A DNA stretch of 64,000 nt from an uncultured Clostridia bacterium (GTDB lineage Bacteria; Bacillota; Clostridia; Peptostreptococcales; Anaerovoracaceae), in NCBI GenBank assembly GCA_934281605.1, contig CAKQXD010000002.1, positions 186,001 through 250,000 on the forward strand, given 5' to 3'. The notes under the pieces were generated by a model. It had not been told where the DNA came from. It ran no database searches and saw only the letters and a list, made by a program, of their open reading frames with translations. Shown here piece after piece: positions 53,626 to 61,568 of this stretch. Numbering within the stretch: the first letter of the stretch is position 1; each line of letters starts with the position of its first letter. The translations under genes and the position numbers were made by a program.

Positions 53626-53877
53626 ATGGGCGAAAATACAAGAACGGCGCTGATCGGCGTTATCGTAGAAGACGCCGGATCAGTGGAAGAGCTGAACCAG
53701 CTGCTGCACCAGTACCGGGATCACATCATCGGCCGGATGGGTATCCCCCATCCACAGAAATCCATCTCCATCATCAGCATCGCGATGGAAGCGGATCAGG
53801 ACACGGTGAGCGCACTCTCCGGCAAACTCGGCGCACTCAAAGGAGTCAGCACAAAAACCATTTATTCCAAGAATTAA
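53626..53877 (+). CDS. TM1266-like [FeFe]-hydrogenase-system regulator, ACT-like fold (83 aa)
   Basis: Small ACT/ferredoxin-like fold protein (LIGVIVEDAGSVEELNQLL, GIPHPQKSISIISIAMEA, LGALKGVSTKTIYSK) of the TM1266 family found with hydEFG maturation genes. Here it stands alone after atpC, 17 kb from hydA. It sits behind a tandem duplicated hairpin leader. A ligand-binding or regulatory role in hydrogenase biology is inferred from the family. Confidence 0.85.
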   Translation: MGENTRTALIGVIVEDAGSVEELNQLLHQYRDHIIGRMGIPHPQKSISIISIAMEADQDTVSALSGKLGALKGVSTKTIYSKN

Positions 53878-53885
53878 AAATTACG

Positions 53886-53915
53886 AAAAAAGCTGCCGCT
53901 TGCGGCGGCTTTTTT
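53886..53915 (+). terminator. Terminator after the TM1266-like gene
   Basis: AAAAAAGCTGCCGC (53886-53899) pairs with GCGGCGGCTTTTTT (53902-53915), one wobble. Confidence 0.9.
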
Positions 53916-53991
53916 GGTGGAGGAAATGTAATAAATAGTAGGTATAATGTAATGACTGGAGGTTGTTAGGAATATCAAGAGTGATATAATT

Positions 53992-54000
53992 ATAGTGGTG
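53992..54000 (+). promoter_or_regulatory. Extended -10 promoter of the secreted-protein gene
   Basis: TGA-TATAAT (53992-54000), about 50 nt before ATG 54051; no good -35. Confidence 0.4.
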
Positions 54001-54050
54001 AATATTTTTAGAGCAAATTAAATATTTTAGAGCAGAAAGAAGGGATTTAA

Positions 54051-54770
54051 ATGAATGCTGTAAAAAGATCACGAACTTTTAAAGTAGTTATGATGCTTGT
54101 CATAGGAGTTCTTGCTGTCGCAATGACTATGCCAATGACTGCCAATGCTGCAAATAAGCATTATAGTAGTACTAAATCAAAAGGGAAGCTTACGTATACA
54201 CTATCTTGTAATGATAGCTCATACTACTATAATAAAAATGATAAGTGTACTCGTGTTAAAACTACGACAACTTGGAACTGGTCAAAATGCCCTAAAATGT
54301 GGTGCTATACAGATTCTATTGCAGTAGGAAATGGGCAGGGTTTTACCGTTAGACAAGTAGCAAATTGTAAAAAAAATAATTATTGTACGCCGTATAATGT
54401 TGCAAATTGTAAGGTGACATATTATTTAGGGCCTCATCAAAGTGGTGATAAAAGTGGCAAATATGCTCCGCGAACTGTAAATATGACCGTAAAAATTAAT
54501 GGGTCGGGTAAAGGAGCGTATGTAAATGTTCCAATGATGAAAGTATACACTATTAACGGAGTAAAATGCAATTTCTATGCTAAAAAAGGCACGTTAACCG
54601 TAAATTGGGAAAAACAAGGGAAGGTTTCACCAGCCTCTTTTGCATCTAACTATGGACATAGGGTATTCTATGCTAAGCCGAATGTCTCTATTAATGGATT
54701 TGATTTAAAATTTGGAAAATGTATAGTAAAAGGTGATAATACTTATATTTCTATGAAAAAGAGCTTGTAA
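54051..54770 (+). CDS. Secreted Cys- and Tyr/Lys-rich protein of unknown function (239 aa)
   Basis: A signal peptide is clear: basic start, hydrophobic core VVMMLVIGVLAVAMTMPM and an ANA-type cleavage site near residue 34. The mature part is basic, rich in Tyr, Asn and Lys, and contains about nine Cys (SCNDSSYYYNKNDKC, KCPKMWC, NCKKNNYC), suggesting disulfides. I do not recognise a family. AT-rich composition and own promoter and terminator point to acquisition. GAAGGGA precedes the ATG. Confidence 0.8.
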   Translation: MNAVKRSRTFKVVMMLVIGVLAVAMTMPMTANAANKHYSSTKSKGKLTYTLSCNDSSYYYNKNDKCTRVKTTTTWNWSKCPKMWCYTDSIAVGNGQGFTVRQVANCKKNNYCTPYNVANCKVTYYLGPHQSGDKSGKYAPRTVNMTVKINGSGKGAYVNVPMMKVYTINGVKCNFYAKKGTLTVNWEKQGKVSPASFASNYGHRVFYAKPNVSINGFDLKFGKCIVKGDNTYISMKKSL

Positions 54771-54825
54771 TAATTACAAATCTATAACTAGTTGCATTTA
54801 ATTGTTGGCGCAGAATAATTTAGAG

Positions 54826-54863
54826 AAAAAGCTGTCCTAAAATAAATAGGACAGCTTTTTTTT
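54826..54863 (+). terminator. Terminator after the secreted-protein gene
   Basis: AAAAAGCTGTCCTA (54826-54839) pairs with TAGGACAGCTTTTT (54847-54860), followed by more T. Confidence 0.9.
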
Positions 54864-55008
54864 AAGGAGAAAATACTAATTTTTTGACAAGTTTATATTC
54901 CTGGAAATAACTTAAAGTTTCATCATCAATGATATGGTCATGATATATGCTAGGTAATGCTGTACTAACGCAGATTGGAAAAATCGATAGTTGCAAGAGA
55001 ATACAATA
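54862..55008 (-). pseudogene. Possible 3' remnant of a minus-strand gene
   Basis: The minus strand is open for 48 codons before TAA at 54864-54862, with protein-like sequence (ALPSIYHDHIIDDETLSYF, then QEYKLVKKLVFSP), but without a start codon or ribosome site. It may be the tail of a lost gene. Weak evidence. Confidence 0.25.
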
Positions 55009-55053
55009 TCAGATAGCATAGTAGTATAAGAAAAGCTTATATAGTTAAAAGTT

Positions 55054-55416
55054 ATGAATATAGGAAATTACACGAAAATGCTAGAAAGAAAATATGAGAC
55101 ACATGAATTTGCAGACGGAAGCAAATATCTAACGGTAATATTTACTGATCCAAAATACCAGTTGATAACCACTTTTTTATTTGTTGAAGTCAATAGTTTT
55201 GAAGACTGGATAAAAGAAGATTTTGACGATGTCCTTTCTGGGAAATATCCTTTTCGTGAAAGTGGTGGAAACATTTGTGGGTTGGAAATCACGCCTGAAA
55301 CAACGAAGATTTATAATCTGCTGGTGGATGATGAAGATTCTGATTGCTGTGAAGTGGACACGAAAGAATTGCGAGCAATCATTGAGGAATGGTGTGATAA
55401 GGTGAAAAACTTATAA
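55054..55416 (+). CDS. Hypothetical acidic protein, putative immunity protein (120 aa)
   Basis: Family not recognised. It aligns with the C-terminal 100 residues of the next gene product: shared TTFL, ED-I, FD-V-SG, GN-C and a final LR-IE-WCD-V block. No signal peptide. The ribosome site is weak and ATG 55078 is an alternative. The AT-rich context with small acidic paralogues suggests an immunity role (inference). Confidence 0.7.
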   Translation: MNIGNYTKMLERKYETHEFADGSKYLTVIFTDPKYQLITTFLFVEVNSFEDWIKEDFDDVLSGKYPFRESGGNICGLEITPETTKIYNLLVDDEDSDCCEVDTKELRAIIEEWCDKVKNL

Positions 55417-55421
55417 AAAGA

Positions 55422-55458
55422 AAATAACCGCATTAGTTTGACGAACCTGCGGTTATTT
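55422..55458 (+). terminator. Hairpin after the 120-aa gene
   Basis: AAATAACCGCA (55422-55432) pairs with TGCGGTTATTT (55448-55458). Short T-tract. Confidence 0.6.
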
Positions 55459-55577
55459 GACCCTATTAAATAACTGATCAGGAAGTGAGCCGTTTTATGG
55501 CTTTCCTCTTGATGTGATTTAAGTATAGCAGATAATGCAGTGGGATTCAATATAGCAATGGAGAGGGAGCGTGAAAA

Positions 55578-56294
55578 ATGAGCTTTTATATGCAGGCAGG
55601 AAATCAACCAACAAAAATCCGATGCGACTGTGCCGAGCGTTTTGGCGTAACCATAAATTCCTACAAGCAGTTCGAGGAACTAAAAGCATTTTTTGAAGGA
55701 CAGGCAGAGAAGGGAATCTTCCGAGATATTCCGGTGCAGCAGCCGTATTATATTGGAAAAGGTGCATCACATGAAATAAAGTGGTATGCTAACAAATGGT
55801 ACAAATGCTGTCTTTGCGGGACATTATGGGAATTCAAATATCCCAATTTCCCAGCAGCAGGTGCAGTGCGAAAATTTGTAGATGGGCAATATCCCGGTCC
55901 GGAAACAGATGCCTATGAGGAGCATCTGAAAGATAAAGCGTTGGACACGAAACTCCGGTTCGATGTAAAGTATATCGAGCATAATGACAAGCCGGACGAT
56001 TTCGTTTATATTTTCGATGAGCCGTACAGCCTGCTTACCACTTTTCTTCACAGCGATGTGACGCCTTTGGAAGACTCTATAAAAAGAGCTTTTGATACGG
56101 TGATTTCAGGGGCCAGCGATTACGAAGAAATCGCTGGGAATGTTTGTTATGCAAAGATTGGTGCCGGGATGACGCAGTTAACCACCAGAGCAGCCGATGG
56201 CTCCATACAAAACCAGTGTCAAGTCAGCACCAGTATATTGCGACAGCTGATCGAAGACTGGTGTGATGAAGTCCACAAGAATACCCGGCATTAA
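55578..56294 (+). CDS. Two-domain hypothetical protein with zinc-ribbon-like N-part, putative immunity protein (238 aa)
   Basis: Residues 1-110 contain CDC and CCLCGTLWEF, a possible zinc ribbon. Residues about 135-238 are paralogous to the whole 120-aa protein encoded upstream. This looks like a fusion of two immunity-type modules. GGGAG precedes the ATG. Higher G+C than its neighbours suggests a separate origin. No function can be assigned. Confidence 0.7.
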   Translation: MSFYMQAGNQPTKIRCDCAERFGVTINSYKQFEELKAFFEGQAEKGIFRDIPVQQPYYIGKGASHEIKWYANKWYKCCLCGTLWEFKYPNFPAAGAVRKFVDGQYPGPETDAYEEHLKDKALDTKLRFDVKYIEHNDKPDDFVYIFDEPYSLLTTFLHSDVTPLEDSIKRAFDTVISGASDYEEIAGNVCYAKIGAGMTQLTTRAADGSIQNQCQVSTSILRQLIEDWCDEVHKNTRH

Positions 56295-56297
56295 GTC

Positions 56298-56350
56298 ATT
56301 TCAGTCAGTTTAGCCTTGTTGGCCACTTAAAACTGACTGAAATAGTTTTT
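56298..56350 (+). terminator. Terminator after the 238-aa gene
   Basis: Perfect 14-bp arms ATTTCAGTCAGTTT (56298-56311) and AAACTGACTGAAAT (56330-56343), then TTTTT. Confidence 0.85.
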
Positions 56351-56410
56351 CGTTCCAAGAAAGTATGGCGGACAAATTTTGCATAACGAGATATAAAAGC
56401 GGAGACAGAA

Positions 56411-56737
56411 ATGAAGATCACATTCAGAACTGGAAATATTGTATATAATGAATTGAAAATTGATTTTGAAAAGCCCCTTGCTGCGCAAGAAGATTGTTTG
56501 CTAGAGGATTTATTACAAGTGGAGTTTAGCAAAGGGTATTCATTAGATGTGGGCTGGTATCCGGAATTTGACCTAAGCGGAAATTTTAAAATCCAAATCA
56601 TCCAAAATGGTGATTGGGAGAATCCCGTATATTGCGTTAAATGTGAAGATCCAGAGGAATTGGAACAAGGCTTACGGGATGCAGAAGACTGGATTCTTGA
56701 TGGGTTGCAAACTTGTGAAAAGGGAAAATATGAATAG
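56411..56737 (+). CDS. Hypothetical small acidic protein (108 aa)
   Basis: Not recognised. It is acidic and soluble-looking, with aromatic-rich YSLDVGWYPEFDLSGNFKI. AGCGGAGA precedes the ATG. Its stop overlaps the start of the next gene (ATGAATAG), so the two form a coupled pair. The island context suggests an immunity role (inference). Confidence 0.7.
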   Translation: MKITFRTGNIVYNELKIDFEKPLAAQEDCLLEDLLQVEFSKGYSLDVGWYPEFDLSGNFKIQIIQNGDWENPVYCVKCEDPEELEQGLRDAEDWILDGLQTCEKGKYE

Positions 56738-57068
56738 TAAAATGAATAGAACTGGAGATATAACATTATTGGATATTGAGCAGGCTATACGAACCTATGC
56801 GGAAAAGACAGATAACAAAGGTGCAATGAAAGCCTGCAATGATATTATTGAAGACTTGGATTTAAATGCGAATGAATTTTTAGAGAAATACACAGGAATT
56901 TTAGATCAGTTGAATATCTGGTTTGACGAGGAACGAGATCGAACTGAAGAAACTTCAGCAGAATTGGAATACTGGATCGATTATAACAATCAAATCGTCG
57001 ATGTCTTAAAACTAATTGATCCTAGATTTGAGTTTGCAGAATTTGTGGAATCATTCTTGAGTAAATAA
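56730..57068 (+). CDS. Hypothetical helical protein (112 aa)
   Basis: Helical and acidic (DIEQAIRTYAEKTDNKGAM, ELEYWIDYNNQIVDVLKLI). ATG 56730 follows AAGGGAAAAT and overlaps the previous stop. The frame is open further upstream inside the 108-aa gene but without a ribosome site. Family unknown. Confidence 0.7.
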   Translation: MNSKMNRTGDITLLDIEQAIRTYAEKTDNKGAMKACNDIIEDLDLNANEFLEKYTGILDQLNIWFDEERDRTEETSAELEYWIDYNNQIVDVLKLIDPRFEFAEFVESFLSK

Positions 57069-57143
57069 GAGTGGTTGTTCCATACTCATACAATCGATGT
57101 GGAGTTTTTAGAACGATAATCATAATAGAAAGAGAGCATTATA

Positions 57144-57284
57144 ATGCTGAATAAATTACGATCACAAATTGAAAAAACTAACTATTGGGATGCCAGAGTT
57201 GTGAAATTAGAGTGCAACTATTTTTGCGACGAATTTCATATCAAGAAAATCCCGTCTGCTACTTCTTTGCAGAATAAAGAATGA
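57144..57284 (+). pseudogene. Truncated hypothetical gene (46 aa)
   Basis: ATG 57144 with a weak AAAGAGAG site begins MLNKLRSQIEKTNYWDARVV and KLECNYFCDEFHIKKI, which looks like the N-terminus of a larger immunity-type protein, then runs into unrelated sequence and stops at 57282-57284, inside the 3' end of an opposing gene. A 3' deletion or insertion near 57245 is likely. Confidence 0.45.
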
Positions 57285-57426
57285 TTCCGACATTGGCTGC
57301 CATGAGTGCCACAAACCCTGGAAGAATGCTTACGGATGCGGAAAGCCCGAGCTTACAAACGGAAAACAGGAACAATAAAATCACTAGGACGATGTTGGCA
57401 AGACAGCATTTAAGAGTTGCGTTCAT
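57259..57426 (-). CDS. Small two-TM membrane protein (55 aa)
   Basis: Two hydrophobic helices (CLANIVLVILLFLFSVCKLG; FVALMAANVGIILY) and a basic end. ATG 57426 follows AGGTG; the frame is open further upstream. Function unknown. Confidence 0.5.
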   Translation of the reverse strand: MNATLKCCLANIVLVILLFLFSVCKLGLSASVSILPGFVALMAANVGIILYSAKK

Positions 57427-57871
57427 TTCGGTCACCTCATTTTCGTGAATCGAGACTGTGTGTTTAGAGTAGCATACCAAGATACCCCCGGCAACTAAAA
57501 TATTTTTCAGGAAAGTCACGAGAAATATCCTTTTTTCTCCTGCAAAGTTTTCGCAGGGGATTTTTTGGATCGTTCAAGTTTCTGATGAGTGTTTGGTTAC
57601 GCTATAATACCACGATTCGGGAAAAAGCTAGGTGCTGGGATAGTGGGACTATCCTGACATGGATAAAAGTCGCGGGTTAGGGTATTATGAGGTGATTGAA
57701 GCGGGGGTGATTATCCTGGATGAAATGTGCCCATGTGATTGCGATAGTTTTCAGGTCTCGGGTAGCGTCTGCGGAGGGCAAAATAACATTTCAAGCTTCT
57801 ATAATAAAATTCGTGGTATTTTTTCTGGACAGAATATCCTAACCTGATAATCACCAGCGCTGCAGGATATT
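57427..57871. other. Intergenic region at the right edge of the second island
   Basis: No convincing gene is seen. It contains a terminator-like hairpin (57536-57566). The short plus-strand frame at 57659-57847 has no ribosome site. Confidence 0.5.
57536..57566 (+). terminator. Terminator-like hairpin
   Basis: TCTCCTGC (57536-57543) pairs with GCAGGGGA (57553-57560), one wobble, then six T. Contains one CTGCAAAG word. Confidence 0.6.
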
Positions 57872-59140
57872 TCACAGCATTCCAACAACGATCCTCCCCA
57901 CCTGATACACCACAACTCCCATTCCCCACGCCACCGCAGTTTGGAACAGAGCGGTATATACAGGATACCGCCATTTGCCGCAGGTCTTGCGGATGGCGGT
58001 GAGAGATGCGATACAGGGAACATAAAGCAGGCAGAATACGAGAAAACTGCAGGCGGACGCCGGGGTGAAAACCTCGCACAAAAGCCTCGGGACGGAGCCG
58101 CCAGCCGTGGTTTGCGCCAGAATGGAAAGCGTTCCGGCGACGGACTCCTTTGCAGAAAGACCGGTGAGGATCGCCGAAACCGCCCGCCAGTCATCAAGTC
58201 CCAGCGGCGCGAAAAGCGGTGAGAGGAATCGCCCCAGACAGGCCAGGATGCTTTCACGGCTATCGGACGTCATGGACAGCGTCAGCGTGAAATTTTGCAG
58301 GATCCAGATGACAGCGGAGGCGATCAGGATCACGGTTAAAGCCTTGCGGACAAAGCCGAGGCTGTTTTGCAGCACGTCCTGAAAAATAGTTTTCGCCCGC
58401 GGGATCTGGTAGGGCGTCATGCTCCATGCGGCGGGCGGCAGGCTGGATCGGAAACGAGTGCGGCTTAAAATCAGAGCGCAGCAGATCGCCAACAGGATCC
58501 CGGTTAGATAGATGGCCAGCATGGCGAGGACGCGGTGATTGGGGAAAAAGACCTGGGTCAGGATCAGGTAGATCGGCAGTTTGGCGCTGCAAGACAGGAA
58601 CGGGATCATGGCGATGGTCAGCCTTTGGTCGCGGCGGGACGGAAGCATTCCGGCGGCCAGGATCGCGGGCACGCTGCAGCCGAACCCGGTGACCAGTGGC
58701 AGGATGGCTCTGCCCGGCAGCCCGATGCGGTTCATGGGCAGGTCCAGGATCCGCGCGACCCGGTCCATGTAGCCGCTGTGTTCCAGCAGGGACAGGAAGA
58801 AAAACAGTGTCGCAATGGTCGGCAAAAACGACAGGATGCTGCCGACGCCGGCGCAGATCCCGTGGATGATCAGTTCATGGATCCAGAACGGCATGCCGCT
58901 GCCCGCCAGCTTCAGGCTCAGCAGGTCGGTCAGATGGTGGATCAGCTGTGCCAGGGGCTGCGTCAGGAATTTATCGGCAATTTCAAATGTGCTATAGAAT
59001 ATGCCTCCCAGAATCATTAAAAACACAGGGATCGCCAAATAACGATTTAAAAAGACGCGATCCGCCAGCTCACTCTTCCTGCAAAGACGCTGCCGGCGGT
59101 TTTCTTGTGTGCGAGTTTTCGTGCAAAGTTTCGGTTTCAT
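57872..59140 (-). CDS. FeoB-like membrane permease domain without G domain (422 aa)
   Basis: Matches only the C-terminal membrane part of FeoB: both gate motifs (PLVTGFGCSVPAILAAGMLP with RRDQRLTIAMIPFLSCSAKLP, and AVSAILTGLSAKESVAGTLS) and eight or more TM helices. The N-terminal GTPase (GNPNSGKT) is absent and is not upstream either. GGGAGGA before ATG 59140 argues for a genuine start, not a truncation. Probable divalent metal or related transporter, its energising partner unknown. Confidence 0.88.
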   Translation of the reverse strand: MKPKLCTKTRTQENRRQRLCRKSELADRVFLNRYLAIPVFLMILGGIFYSTFEIADKFLTQPLAQLIHHLTDLLSLKLAGSGMPFWIHELIIHGICAGVGSILSFLPTIATLFFFLSLLEHSGYMDRVARILDLPMNRIGLPGRAILPLVTGFGCSVPAILAAGMLPSRRDQRLTIAMIPFLSCSAKLPIYLILTQVFFPNHRVLAMLAIYLTGILLAICCALILSRTRFRSSLPPAAWSMTPYQIPRAKTIFQDVLQNSLGFVRKALTVILIASAVIWILQNFTLTLSMTSDSRESILACLGRFLSPLFAPLGLDDWRAVSAILTGLSAKESVAGTLSILAQTTAGGSVPRLLCEVFTPASACSFLVFCLLYVPCIASLTAIRKTCGKWRYPVYTALFQTAVAWGMGVVVYQVGRIVVGML

Positions 59141-59505
59141 GGCATGTTCCTCCCGGGTATTCTATGCAAATTCAGCATCTAATAGAAGAGCGGATGTCTC
59201 CCCTCGCTTAGTCCTCGCCGCCCATTGCATTCTTGGGAAGGCGTCTGCCGCAAAACCCCAAGAGAAAACTTTGCAGCATAAGCAGTTCCCTCACCAAACA
59301 AGTCTGTTAGCTGACGGAACTTTCAGTTTACCTTTCCCCCATACAACGGTATAATAATTACATATGAGTATTTGTCCGGCAGGTGCATTTGAAGCCAGGC
59401 GATATCACAGGCTAATGAGCTGCACGGCATACAGGGTTTCGGAAAACCCGGCAGGCATTCAGCAGACATGCCGCCAAACGGACGACAACAAAGGAGCGTA
59501 TTGGA
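59141..59505. other. Divergent intergenic region with a long structured leader
   Basis: No gene is seen. It contains the radical SAM gene promoter (59327-59355) and then a leader of about 145 nt with a GGGTTT/AAACCC stem. I recognise no known riboswitch in it. Confidence 0.5.
59327..59355 (+). promoter_or_regulatory. Promoter of the radical SAM gene
   Basis: TTTACC (59327-59332), 17-nt spacer, TATAAT (59350-59355). Confidence 0.6.
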
Positions 59506-60660
59506 ATGGAACAACAGGAAAGAACTTTTCGGATCGGGCCGATTCGTCCGCCTAGTGAAGCGGACAGCCTGCTCTTACAGGTGACCAACGGCTGCACATG
59601 GAATAAATGCAAATTCTGCCAGCTGTATCGGCACACGAAATTCAAGGCCTACAGCGCGGACAGCATCAAGGCTGACATAGACAACATCGTATACCAGGCG
59701 GACATCATCCGCAGATATCAGACGCCGCTGGGCGCGTGGGACATCGACGGCCTCAACCGGGAGCTGGGGCAGATCCCTTCCGAAGAAGAGCGGCAGTGCT
59801 TTTACATGGTAGCCAACTGGCTGCTGGGCGGCGGCGAGAATGTATTTCTGCAGGACGGCAACACCACGGCTCTCAGCAGCGGACGGCTTTCAGACGTGCT
59901 GATCTATCTAAAGCAGGCCTTCCCCAATATCAAGCGGATCACGTCCTATGGACGGGCGGAAAACCTGTCCCGGGTCAGTGCGGAGGAATACGCAGAGCTG
60001 AAGGCAGCGGGGCTGGACCGGATCCATTCCGGCTTTGAAACCGGCTCCGATGCGGTGCTGCAAAAAATCAACAAAGGCGTCACCCAGCAGCAGGAGATCA
60101 CGGCAGGCAAGAACATCAAGGCCGGCGGCATCGAACTTTCGGTGTATTTCATGCCGGGCGTCGGCGGCAAAGGGCTGACAAAGGAAAATGCAGAAGGCAC
60201 ATCTCATGTCATCAACGAGGTCGCCCCGGATTTTCTCCGGATCCGGACGGCGGCGGTAAAGCCGGGCACGGGACTTTACGAAGACTACCAGAACGGCCAG
60301 CTGACTCTTTGCAGCGACGATGAAAAGCTGCTGGAAATCAGAACGATCATCCAGCAGGCGGCGGACATCGACACCCGGGTAGTCAGCGACCACATCATCA
60401 ATCTTTTGCAGGGCATCGAGGGACATATCGTGCTGGATCGCCGGAAGATGCTGGACATGATCGACGGCTATCTCGACCAGCCGGAGTACGAGAAACGGCT
60501 GTATCAGGCGGCGCGGCGGATGGCGCTGGTCAACGGGCCGCAGGACATGAAATACCTGGATCAGAGCCGCATCGACCAGATCGAAAGTCTGATCCGTGCA
60601 GTGCCGGATCCTTACGAATGGGAAGAAAAAATGAACGCTCTGATCGGGCGGTATATTTAA
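59506..60660 (+). CDS. Radical SAM protein with CX4CX2C cluster motif (384 aa)
   Basis: The iron-sulfur motif is NGCTWNKCKFCQLY, a CX4CX2C spacing instead of the common CX3CX2C. A B12-independent-looking Elp3/MiaB-like TIM barrel follows (VFLQDGNTTALSS, IKRITSYGRAENLS, HSGFETGSDAVLQKINKGV). No TRAM or B12-binding domain is seen. Members of this GC-WNKC-FC group are widespread and mostly uncharacterised. It is followed by scpA after 41 nt. Confidence 0.88.
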   Translation: MEQQERTFRIGPIRPPSEADSLLLQVTNGCTWNKCKFCQLYRHTKFKAYSADSIKADIDNIVYQADIIRRYQTPLGAWDIDGLNRELGQIPSEEERQCFYMVANWLLGGGENVFLQDGNTTALSSGRLSDVLIYLKQAFPNIKRITSYGRAENLSRVSAEEYAELKAAGLDRIHSGFETGSDAVLQKINKGVTQQQEITAGKNIKAGGIELSVYFMPGVGGKGLTKENAEGTSHVINEVAPDFLRIRTAAVKPGTGLYEDYQNGQLTLCSDDEKLLEIRTIIQQAADIDTRVVSDHIINLLQGIEGHIVLDRRKMLDMIDGYLDQPEYEKRLYQAARRMALVNGPQDMKYLDQSRIDQIESLIRAVPDPYEWEEKMNALIGRYI

Positions 60661-60701
60661 CGCGGGCGCGGGATTTTGAGCGCCTGAAACAAGGAGTATG
60701 A

Positions 60702-61565
60702 ATGAGCTACAGAGTGAAACTCAACGTTTTCGAGGGACCGTTTGACCTGCTCGTCTACCTCATCGAGCATGCGGAGATGAGCATCTACGACATCCATATC
60801 TCGGAAATCGTAAAACAATATATGGAGCATGTGGAGGCTATGCAGATCACCGACGTCAACGTGTCGTCGGAATTTATGGTGCTGGCGGCCGCTTTGCTTG
60901 AGATCAAATCCAAAATGCTGCTGCCGCGGGCGATGCCGGAAGAGGGAAGCACGGAGGTTGCCGAAGACCCTCGGACCGAGCTGGTCGCCAAGCTGTTGGA
61001 ATATAAAAAATTCAAGCGGATCGCGGAAATGCTGGAGGCGCAGGAGGATCGTACTGCAAAGATCCTGGAAAAGCCGCAGGAGGATCTGGCGGCGTATACC
61101 GGCGAGCCGGACGAATATCTCAGCCTCGACATCGAGAAATTCAAAGCCGCATTCGAGCAGTTTTTGCGGCGTAAAAAGAAGCTGGAAGAGATCCGGGAGC
61201 ACCACAGAAGATCGGAAAAACAGCGGCTCACGCAGGAACGGCGCATGGAGGATATTCAGGACTTTTTCCGCCGTGATCCCGACCGCAAAGCCGACTTTCG
61301 GGAGCTGATCCACCAGCGGGATGATAAATACGACGTGGCCGTGACCTTCTCATCGGTGCTGGAAATGATGAAGCAGCGGCGAGTGGATGCAGAGCAGCAG
61401 TACCTGTTTGGAGACATCACCGTGACGGCGGCAGAAGAACTCTTTGCAGAAAGCGGGAGCACGGAGGAACCCGGAGCTGGAGACTTTGCAGGAGATGCTG
61501 AAGAAACTGGGAGCACGCCGCGGACTGGTGCAGAAACCGGGAGCACGGGAGAAAGAGAGGAGTAA
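60702..61565 (+). CDS. scpA: Segregation and condensation protein A (287 aa)
   Basis: Kleisin of the SMC-ScpAB condensin. The N-terminus (VFEGPFDLLVYLIEHAEMSIYDI) binds the SMC neck; a coiled coil and winged helix follow. The last about 40 residues are a Gly/Ser/Thr/Glu tail with three GST units, not conserved in ScpA. The tail carries two CTTTGCAG words (61442, 61484). scpB starts 3 nt later. Confidence 0.95.
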   Translation: MSYRVKLNVFEGPFDLLVYLIEHAEMSIYDIHISEIVKQYMEHVEAMQITDVNVSSEFMVLAAALLEIKSKMLLPRAMPEEGSTEVAEDPRTELVAKLLEYKKFKRIAEMLEAQEDRTAKILEKPQEDLAAYTGEPDEYLSLDIEKFKAAFEQFLRRKKKLEEIREHHRRSEKQRLTQERRMEDIQDFFRRDPDRKADFRELIHQRDDKYDVAVTFSSVLEMMKQRRVDAEQQYLFGDITVTAAEELFAESGSTEEPGAGDFAGDAEETGSTPRTGAETGSTGEREE

Positions 61566-61568
61566 ACC

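Noticed and set aside
53346..53969. 207-codon plus-strand frame spanning atpC end, the leader repeats and the TM1266-like gene
   Set aside because: Out of frame with both real genes; it is open only because the 48-bp repeat is a multiple of three.
57659..57847. 62-codon plus-strand frame
   Set aside because: No ribosome site and no recognisable pattern; it sits in the 3' spacer of the FeoB-like gene.
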